Positions 6,821 to 11,332 of a DNA stretch of 11,332 nt are shown piece by piece. Numbering within the stretch: position 1 is the first letter of the stretch; each line of letters starts with the position of its first letter. This DNA is from Paracoccaceae bacterium (GTDB lineage Bacteria; Pseudomonadota; Alphaproteobacteria; Rhodobacterales; Rhodobacteraceae): positions 1 to 11,332 of the forward strand of contig SKKS01000170.1 in NCBI GenBank assembly GCA_007123625.1. The letters are read 5' to 3'. The notes under the pieces were generated by a model. The model saw only the letters and a program-made list of their open reading frames with translations, searched no databases and was not told where the DNA came from. The translations under genes were made by a program, and so were the position numbers.

Positions 6821-6840
6821 TCTGTATTGCACTCTACAGA
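6821..6840. terminator. Hairpin in the convergent gap, overlapping the hydrolase stop codon
   Basis: TCTGTA (6821-6826) and TACAGA (6835-6840) form a perfect 6-bp inverted repeat around an 8-nt loop. The repeat includes the TAG stop of the leftward hydrolase gene (6834-6836). It lies in the 93-bp gap between that gene and ribE. No T run follows in either direction, so a role in ending transcription is uncertain. The rest of 6741-6833 shows nothing else. Confidence 0.25.
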
Positions 6841-8486
6841 CCACGCGTCGCGTACCAGACCCGCAACCGCTCCAGCGCGGGCGCGTCCCATCCTTCGGGT
6901 TCGGTCAGCGCCAGCCATCCATCGATGTAATGCGTCGCGGCGTAGTTGTGACCGACCCCGGGAGGCGTGCTGAACGACCCGGTCAGATCGGCCAATAGCT
7001 GCAGGAACGTCACCACCGGCAGCCAGCGAAAGGCCGGCGCCACGTCGGGCGCGCGCGGGCGCACCCATGCGGGTTCGCGCCAGAACGCATCCGGGTCGAA
7101 AAACGTAATCGCATCCGTGGGATACTGCAGATAAAGAATGCGCAATGGCCCCCAGGGCGCGGTGCCATGATCGGCAATCCCGTCCTGCGTGGCAAAGCGC
7201 ACAAGGCTGCCATCGCCCACCACCGGACGCCAGGCCGGGGTGTCCGGGTGGCGCCGGGCGGTAAACTCCTGCCACAATGGATTGGTGAAAGTCGGCCCGA
7301 CCCAGAACGCCCCGTCGTACGGCTCTGGCAGGATATCCCAGACCTCGGCCGACCGCTCGGAATTCAGCGCACCAAGGCTCAGCCCATGCAGATACAGCCG
7401 CGGGCGCGTCTCCGCAGGCAGAGTCCGCCAGTGCTCATAGACAGCGCGAAACACCGCGCGCGCGCTCTCGGCCCCATACTCCGGCTCAAGAAGAAGCGAC
7501 AACCAGCTGGGAAGATAAGAATATTGCACGCTGACAGATGCCACGTCCCCGCGCCACAGAAACTCCAGCGACGATACGCTGGCCGGGTCGATCCAGCCGC
7601 GTCCGGTGGGCGTGGCGATCACCAGCACCGAGCGTGAAAACGCGTTGATCCGCTTGAGCTCGGCCATCGCCAGCGCCGCGCGTTCCTGTGGTGTTTCGGC
7701 CGAGGCCAGCCCGACATAGACGCGCGCAGGCTCCATTGCCGGGGTCCCGGTCAGGGCCTCGATCTGCGCGGCTGTGGGCACGGACACGGTGCGTGCCCGC
7801 CCCGGTGCGCTCAGGTCCTCCCACGCCAGAAGCGACTCGGGACTGCCCGAGCGCGCGGGGTCCATCGGGGGGGCAATCTCAGGGTTTACCAATGTGTTGA
7901 CCTGCAATGCTGCGCGGTCAAACGAGCGCAGCAAAGCCCCCGCCAGAACCCCGTTGCCCAGTGTCCAGAACAGTGTTGCAGTAATCACCAGCGCCCCGGT
8001 CAGCGCCACGCGCTCTGGCAAGAAGCGCGCCATCGCGTTCGCAGCCCAGACCACCAGCGTCCGCGCCACGCGCCCGACCACAATGCCCGGCACGACAAGG
8101 CCGAAGCCGACGGCGGCGATGATGAAGGGGCGCGCGGTTTCGACAGGCTCCATGCCGGCGACCGCGTGGACCGCGTTTTGCCACGCAGTGACCTGCGCCA
8201 GCCCGTAGATGATGATGGCCAGCGCCACCCCGCGCGCCAGCCATGACAACCATGCAGGGCGCCAGCGCGGCAACCCCATCCAGCGCCAGGTGCCCACCAA
8301 CAGCGCAGTCAGCCCATAGACCGCCAGAAACGCGATCCCCGCAAGCACGCCTTGCGTCATCCCTTCACGCGGGATCAGCGTCGGTGTCAGCGCCGCCGAA
8401 AAGGCCAGCGCCCCCGCAACCAGCGCGGCGGGCAGCAGCGGAGCAAGGATCGGTCGATGCGCAAAAGGTGGTTCCATGCAGCGCAT
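6834..8486 (-). CDS. Membrane-anchored alpha/beta hydrolase, Abhydrolase_9 family
   Basis: This 550-residue protein has a membrane N-terminal half and a hydrolase C-terminal half, the architecture of Abhydrolase_9_N plus Abhydrolase_9. About five hydrophobic segments are visible near residues 12-34, 46-66, 84-104, 119-139 and 160-185. TPTLIPR (34-40) after the first segment matches the family's usual proline-rich motif. The hydrolase domain has a nucleophile elbow HGLSLG with Ser370. Plausible catalytic acid and base are Asp458 (YPTDAITFF) and His513 (PPGVGHNY). The substrate is unknown; an ester or lipid near the membrane is only a guess. The start could be ATG 8486 or ATG 8477 (three residues shorter); neither has a clear ribosome binding site. 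The gene appears to be a single unit, convergent with ribE and divergent from the PLP enzyme gene. Confidence 0.88.
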   Translation of the reverse strand: MRCMEPPFAHRPILAPLLPAALVAGALAFSAALTPTLIPREGMTQGVLAGIAFLAVYGLTALLVGTWRWMGLPRWRPAWLSWLARGVALAIIIYGLAQVTAWQNAVHAVAGMEPVETARPFIIAAVGFGLVVPGIVVGRVARTLVVWAANAMARFLPERVALTGALVITATLFWTLGNGVLAGALLRSFDRAALQVNTLVNPEIAPPMDPARSGSPESLLAWEDLSAPGRARTVSVPTAAQIEALTGTPAMEPARVYVGLASAETPQERAALAMAELKRINAFSRSVLVIATPTGRGWIDPASVSSLEFLWRGDVASVSVQYSYLPSWLSLLLEPEYGAESARAVFRAVYEHWRTLPAETRPRLYLHGLSLGALNSERSAEVWDILPEPYDGAFWVGPTFTNPLWQEFTARRHPDTPAWRPVVGDGSLVRFATQDGIADHGTAPWGPLRILYLQYPTDAITFFDPDAFWREPAWVRPRAPDVAPAFRWLPVVTFLQLLADLTGSFSTPPGVGHNYAATHYIDGWLALTEPEGWDAPALERLRVWYATRGL

Positions 8487-8659
8487 TCAATCAGGAAACC
8501 CGCGTGGTTCCAAGCCCCAGGGGTGGGGGGTCCGACAGTATGAATTAAAGGATTGCAATGCCTTGTGCGGCGAAGCGGGATCGTTTTGCAGGCGTTCACG
8601 ATCACTTGCACACCCCGAAGCTGCGTGTCAAGAAAGCATGGAACCCCACAGGAAACACC
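8487..8659. promoter_or_regulatory. Divergent region and possible structured leader of the PLP enzyme gene
   Basis: This 173-bp stretch separates the hydrolase and PLP enzyme genes. In the rightward leader two hairpins follow one another: GATCGT (8579-8584) with ACGATC (8598-8603), loop 13 nt; then CTTG-c-ACAC (8605-8613) with GTGTCAAG (8625-8632), 8 bp with one bulged C and an 11-nt loop. The second ends 17 nt before the AGGA (8650-8653) that precedes ATG 8660. The sequence TATGAATTAAAG (8539-8550) is the most AT-rich part and may hold a -10 element. If ATG 8558, which has AGGA at 8549-8552, is the real start, this leader is instead coding. I could not match it to SAM-II, SAM-V or SAM/SAH riboswitch cores. 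Confidence 0.35.
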
Positions 8660-9844
8660 ATGACCGACGCCCATGATCCGACCCGCCGCCTGAACCTCTG
8701 GCCCGAAAGCGCCTCGCGTCCCGTGGGCAGCCCGATCCAGCCGTCGGTGGTTTATGCCTCGCCCGATCCGGACACGCTGGACGCGCAGTACGAAGGACGC
8801 GTGCATGGCTATACCTATGCCCGTGAAGGCCACCCCAACGCCAGCGTTCTGGCGCAGCGGATCGATGCACTGGAAGGCGCCAGCGGCGGCATCATCACCG
8901 GGTCCGGCATGGCTGCCGTGACAGCGGCGCTGATGGGGGTGCTGCGGGCGGGCGACCATATCCTTGGCGGCGATCAGCTTTATGGCCGGTCGCTGCGGCT
9001 TATGAACCAGGATCTGGGCCGCTTCGGCATCGCCACCACGCTGGCCGATCCCACCGATGCACGCGCCTTCGCTGCTGCCATCCGTCCCGAAACCCGGATG
9101 ATCCTGCTAGAGGTGGTGTCGAACCCCACGTTGCGGGTCGCCGACATGGCGGGCATTATCGCGCTTGCGCGGGACCGTGGCATCCTGCTGGCGGTGGACA
9201 ATACCTTTACCACGCCGCGCGGCTACCGACCGTTCGATCATGGCGCCGACATCATCCTCCATTCGGTCACGAAAATCCTTGCCGGGCATTCGGATGCGAC
9301 GCTCGGCTATGTGGTCGCGCGCGATCCGCAGATACAGCGCGCGATCACCGATTTCGCGGTGACGACCGGACTGACCGCCAGCCCGTTCGATTGCTGGCTC
9401 GCCGAACGCGGGCTCTATACCTTTGCGCTGCGCTACGACCGGGCCGAGGCGAACGCCGCCGCGCTGGCAGATCATCTGGCCGGGTTGCCGGGCGTGGCGC
9501 GCGTGCTTTATCCGCTGCGCACCGATCACCCGGACCATAACCGCGCGCAATCCGTTCTGGGAGACCGTGGCGGCCATATGGTCAGCTTTGAAATCGTCGG
9601 CGGGCGCGACGCGGCGAACCGTCTGACACGCGCCGCGCCACAGATCGCCTTTGCGCCGACGCTGGGCGATGTGAACACCACGCTGTCGCATCCGGCATCA
9701 TCCTCGCACCGTGGCCTGAGCGCCGAGGCCCGCACAGCGCTTGGCATCACCGAGGGTTTTTTCCGCATATCGGTTGGAATCGAGGATATCGATACCCTCA
9801 AGGCCGAATTCACCTCCGCGATCCAAGCCGCAACCGAAGTCTGA
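8660..9844 (+). CDS. PLP-dependent Cys/Met metabolism enzyme (cystathionine beta-lyase/gamma-synthase family)
   Basis: This 394-residue protein belongs to the trans-sulfuration (Cys_Met_Meta_PP) family of cytoplasmic PLP enzymes. In residue numbers from ATG 8660: YTYAREGHPN (51-60) matches the family Y-x-R-x-x-N-P loop; GSGMAA (81-86) binds the cofactor phosphate; DNTF (180-183) supplies the Asp that pairs with the pyridine nitrogen; SVTK (202-205) contributes the Schiff-base Lys205; SHPASSSHRGLS (343-354) and FRISVGIED (368-376) close the active site, with Arg369 expected to hold the substrate carboxylate. Length is typical. Substrate specificity (cystathionine beta- or gamma-lyase, homoserine sulfhydrylase, methionine gamma-lyase) cannot be settled by eye, so no symbol is given. 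An in-frame ATG at 8558 with AAAGGA upstream would add 34 residues not expected in the family. I prefer 8660, which has AGGA at 8650-8653. Confidence 0.88.
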   Translation: MTDAHDPTRRLNLWPESASRPVGSPIQPSVVYASPDPDTLDAQYEGRVHGYTYAREGHPNASVLAQRIDALEGASGGIITGSGMAAVTAALMGVLRAGDHILGGDQLYGRSLRLMNQDLGRFGIATTLADPTDARAFAAAIRPETRMILLEVVSNPTLRVADMAGIIALARDRGILLAVDNTFTTPRGYRPFDHGADIILHSVTKILAGHSDATLGYVVARDPQIQRAITDFAVTTGLTASPFDCWLAERGLYTFALRYDRAEANAAALADHLAGLPGVARVLYPLRTDHPDHNRAQSVLGDRGGHMVSFEIVGGRDAANRLTRAAPQIAFAPTLGDVNTTLSHPASSSHRGLSAEARTALGITEGFFRISVGIEDIDTLKAEFTSAIQAATEV

Positions 9845-10009
9845 ACAATTTTGTACAACTCTCTGAACTGGAGCGGATTTCCTTGCATGTACTCAAAGCA
9901 GGGCAACGACAAAATATAACATAATACTGATTATGGGCATTTTTGATCAGGCTGGACTCTGGCGCCATCAACCTGCGATAAGCCCTCAAAACCCTGCCCG
10001 AGGCCTGCC
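9845..10009 (+). promoter_or_regulatory. AT-rich rpe promoter region with a 16-bp dyad
   Basis: This 165-bp gap precedes rpe and is markedly AT-rich at about 9908-9948. CATAAT (9920-9925), ACTG spacer, ATTATG (9930-9935) is a perfect inverted repeat suited to a dimeric regulator. TATAAC (9915-9920) and CATAAT are both -10-like, so a regulator here could overlap the promoter; I see no good -35 partner. A second palindrome, TTGTACAA (9851-9858), follows the upstream stop codon. The ribosome binding site of rpe is GAGG (10000-10003). Confidence 0.45.
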
Positions 10010-10708
10010 ATGACCTTTTCCCGCGCGATCAAGATTGCTCCCTCCATCCTTGCCGCCGATTTCGCGAACTTCGGGGCCGAATGCCGCACGGTCGAAGCCC
10101 AAGGCGCCGACTGGATTCATGTCGATGTCATGGACGGTCATTTCGTGCCCAACATCACCTTCGGGCCCGCGACCTGCGCCGCCATCCGCCCGCATGTCCG
10201 CGGCGTGATGGATGTGCACCTGATGATCGCCCCGGTGGACCCCTACATCGCCGCCTTCGCTGACGCCGGCGCCGACATCATCACCGCCCATATTGAAGCC
10301 GGGCCGCACATTCACCGCACGCTCCAGGCCATTCGCGCCACAGGGAAAAAGGCTGGCCTCGCCCTCAACCCCGGCACCGGGCTGGACGGCGTGGAACACC
10401 TGCTGGACCTTGTCGATCTGATCTGCGTGATGACCGTGAACCCCGGCTTCGGCGGACAGTCGTTCATCGACCTGTCTTCCAAGGTACGTGCCCTGCGTGC
10501 CCTGATCGGCGACCGGCCTATCCATATTGAAATCGACGGCGGTATCACGCCCCAGACGGCGCCAATCATGGCGCGTGCCGGGGCCGACGTGCTGGTGGCC
10601 GGATCGGCGGTGTTCAAGGGCGGCAGCGCCGACACCCCCGACGTTTATGGCCAGAACATCCGGACCATTCGTCACGCCGCCGAAACCGCTATCGGACACC
10701 TGGTCTGA
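10010..10708 (+). CDS. rpe: Ribulose-phosphate 3-epimerase
   Basis: This 232-residue cytoplasmic TIM-barrel enzyme interconverts D-ribulose 5-phosphate and D-xylulose 5-phosphate in the pentose phosphate pathway, and in the Calvin cycle where present. Diagnostic motifs are all intact: IAPSILAADFANFG (9-22), HVDVMDGHFVPNITFGP (37-53) with metal ligands His37 and Asp39, DVHLMI (68-73) with His70, MTVNPGFGGQSFI (141-153), and EIDGGI (174-179) with Asp176. Asp39 and Asp176 are the expected acid/base pair. GSAVF (198-202) forms the phosphate site. The ATG at 10010 follows GAGG by 6 nt. The gene stands alone with its own promoter region and is followed by strong hairpins. No cbb or gph gene is next to it here. 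Confidence 0.96.
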   Translation: MTFSRAIKIAPSILAADFANFGAECRTVEAQGADWIHVDVMDGHFVPNITFGPATCAAIRPHVRGVMDVHLMIAPVDPYIAAFADAGADIITAHIEAGPHIHRTLQAIRATGKKAGLALNPGTGLDGVEHLLDLVDLICVMTVNPGFGGQSFIDLSSKVRALRALIGDRPIHIEIDGGITPQTAPIMARAGADVLVAGSAVFKGGSADTPDVYGQNIRTIRHAAETAIGHLV

Positions 10709-10724
10709 CGCTCGCCGCATCATC

Positions 10725-10787
10725 TGTGCACAAATATCCTCGGGGGTGAATTGCCCGGAACGGGCAAGAGGGGGCTGACAGCCCCCT
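10725..10787 (+). terminator. Tandem hairpins after rpe, resembling a Rhodobacterales intergenic repeat
   Basis: Two perfect hairpins follow each other: TTGCCCG (10751-10757) GAA CGGGCAA (10761-10767), then AGGGGGCT (10769-10776) GAC AGCCCCCT (10780-10787). They are preceded by the palindrome TGTGCACA (10725-10732) and AAATATCCTCGGGGGTGAA (10732-10750). From memory, similar strings (AAATATCC, a GGGGGTGAA box, then a GGGGGCTGACAGCCCCC-type hairpin) recur between genes in Rhodobacterales genomes, but I cannot search to confirm. The position just after rpe suits termination or mRNA 3'-end protection, although the second stem is followed only by TT then CCC. Confidence 0.55.
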
Positions 10788-10810
10788 TCCCTGCACGTGG
10801 CGCGAAAAAC

Positions 10811-10849
10811 ACATTCAATGGTTGCAATGTTTCTAACTGTGGCTATATT
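10811..10849 (+). promoter_or_regulatory. Promoter of the persulfide dioxygenase-like gene with an overlapping SqrR/BigR-type dyad
   Basis: TTGCAA (10822-10827) and TATATT (10844-10849) are separated by 16 nt and form the best sigma-70-like promoter in the window (4/6 and 5/6 matches). Overlapping the -35 is a dyad: ACATT (10811-10815), 10 nt, AATGT (10826-10830). Read differently, ATTC-N8-CAAT (10813-10828) is one base from the ATTC-N8-GAAT operator that I recall for SqrR of Rhodobacter capsulatus, a persulfide-sensing repressor related to BigR. Repression by such a protein fits the gene downstream. The regulator itself is not in the window. Confidence 0.45.
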
Positions 10850-10877
10850 GCCCTCAACCGCAATGCAGGAGGCAGAC

Positions 10878-11332
10878 ATGACCACCCAGACCCTTACCCG
10901 CGCCGAAGTGACCGCATTCTTCGACGAGGCGACCTTCACCGTATCCTATGTGGTCAAGGACCCGGGTTCGGACGCCGTGGCGATCGTCGATTCGGTGCTT
11001 GATTTCGATTACGCCTCGGGGCGTACCGACACGCGCTCGGCCGATGCGATCATCCAGCATGTGCAGGACAACAACCTGCGCGTGGAATGGATCCTCGAAT
11101 CCCACGTCCATGCCGACCACCTGTCGGCCGCGCCCTATATCCAGCAGCGCGTGGGCGGCAAGATCGGCATCGGCGACAACATCACCGTGGTGCAGAACGT
11201 GTTCGGCAAGGTCTTCAACGAAGGCACCGAATTCGAACGCGACGGCAGCCAGTTCGACAAGCTGTTCAACGAAGGCGACAGCTTCACCATCGGCGCACTG
11301 GAGGGGCATGTCCTGCACACGCCCGGCCATAC
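10878..11332 (+). CDS. Persulfide dioxygenase-like MBL-fold metallohydrolase (ETHE1/Blh type), 5' part
   Basis: The ATG at 10878 follows a strong AGGAGG (10867-10872) by 5 nt, and 151 codons are visible before the window ends. The fold-defining metal motif HVHADH lies at 76-81 (His76, His78, Asp80, His81), and the next ligand is His151 in TPGH at the edge. SYVVKDPGS (23-31) and VDSVLDFDYASGRT (37-50) are typical of the ETHE1/Blh branch, as is the long insert VFGKVFNEGTEFERDGSQFD. These proteins oxidise glutathione persulfide to sulfite in sulfide detoxification, usually with a mononuclear iron. Family members of this form are about 290 residues, so roughly half is missing. It is not a true beta-lactamase. 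In relatives the gene is often regulated by BigR or SqrR and neighboured by a sulfite/sulfur transporter or rhodanese gene; that side is beyond the window. Confidence 0.88.
   Translation, partial: MTTQTLTRAEVTAFFDEATFTVSYVVKDPGSDAVAIVDSVLDFDYASGRTDTRSADAIIQHVQDNNLRVEWILESHVHADHLSAAPYIQQRVGGKIGIGDNITVVQNVFGKVFNEGTEFERDGSQFDKLFNEGDSFTIGALEGHVLHTPGH

Noticed and set aside
8515..8530. G-rich string (GGGG T GGGGGG) as a G-quadruplex.
   Set aside because: Only two G tracts are present, so a standard four-tract quadruplex cannot form.
8560..8659. SAM-II, SAM-V or SAM/SAH riboswitch before the PLP enzyme gene.
   Set aside because: I looked for the conserved SAM-II/SAM-V pseudoknot strings and the SAM/SAH core and did not find them; two unrelated hairpins are seen instead.
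9986..10939. A 317-residue open frame on the - strand covering rpe and the following gap.
   Set aside because: It is antisense to rpe and crosses the tandem hairpins and the promoter of the next gene; its composition (Gly/His/Asp-rich) is that of a shadow.
10878..11332. Beta-lactamase (antibiotic resistance) annotation for the MBL-fold gene.
   Set aside because: The sequence around HVHADH and the VFGKVFNEGTEF segment is typical of ETHE1/Blh persulfide dioxygenases, not of class B beta-lactamases.
1..11332. CRISPR array, insertion sequence, tRNA or attachment site.
   Set aside because: No evenly spaced direct repeats, transposase frame, terminal inverted repeats or tRNA-like cloverleaf was seen on either strand by eye.

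Overview
The window looks like chromosomal DNA of a Rhodobacterales alphaproteobacterium (Paracoccaceae/Roseobacteraceae type). It is GC-rich with strong GC bias at third codon positions. The DUF4864, DUF1330, riboflavin synthase, ribulose-phosphate 3-epimerase and persulfide-dioxygenase-type proteins all resemble members of that order. I cannot fix the genus. I see no tRNA, rRNA, insertion sequence, prophage or CRISPR array.

Layout. Positions 1-1174 hold three small genes: the 3' end of a DUF4864 gene (+), a DUF1330 gene (-), and a 92-residue protein of unknown function (+). Positions 1316-5904 form a leftward capsule operon, transcribed kpsS, then a Wza-like outer-membrane export lipoprotein, then kpsC. 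KpsS and KpsC build the poly-Kdo linker on a lipid in the cytoplasm. The export lipoprotein would provide the outer-membrane exit. The inner-membrane ABC exporter (KpsM/KpsT), the KpsE adaptor and the repeat-unit glycosyltransferases are not in the window, so this is part of a split or larger capsule system. Divergent from kpsS is a stand-alone riboflavin synthase gene, ribE (6135-6740). Convergent with it is a membrane-anchored alpha/beta hydrolase of the Abhydrolase_9 type (6834-8486). Divergent from that is a PLP-dependent Cys/Met-metabolism enzyme (8660-9844, or from 8558), followed by rpe (10010-10708). The right edge carries the 5' part of a persulfide-dioxygenase-like metallo-beta-lactamase-fold gene (10878 onward).

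The capsule genes work together in one pathway. The others look like independent housekeeping or accessory units, each with its own promoter region. The more informative non-coding signals are: an operator-like dyad over a good promoter in front of the persulfide dioxygenase gene; tandem hairpins after rpe that resemble a Rhodobacterales intergenic element; a 16-bp dyad in the rpe promoter region; two hairpins in the leader of the PLP enzyme gene; and paired 10-bp palindromes downstream of kpsC. I did not find a convincing wholly new system. The capsule export arrangement and the regulatory sites are the leads.
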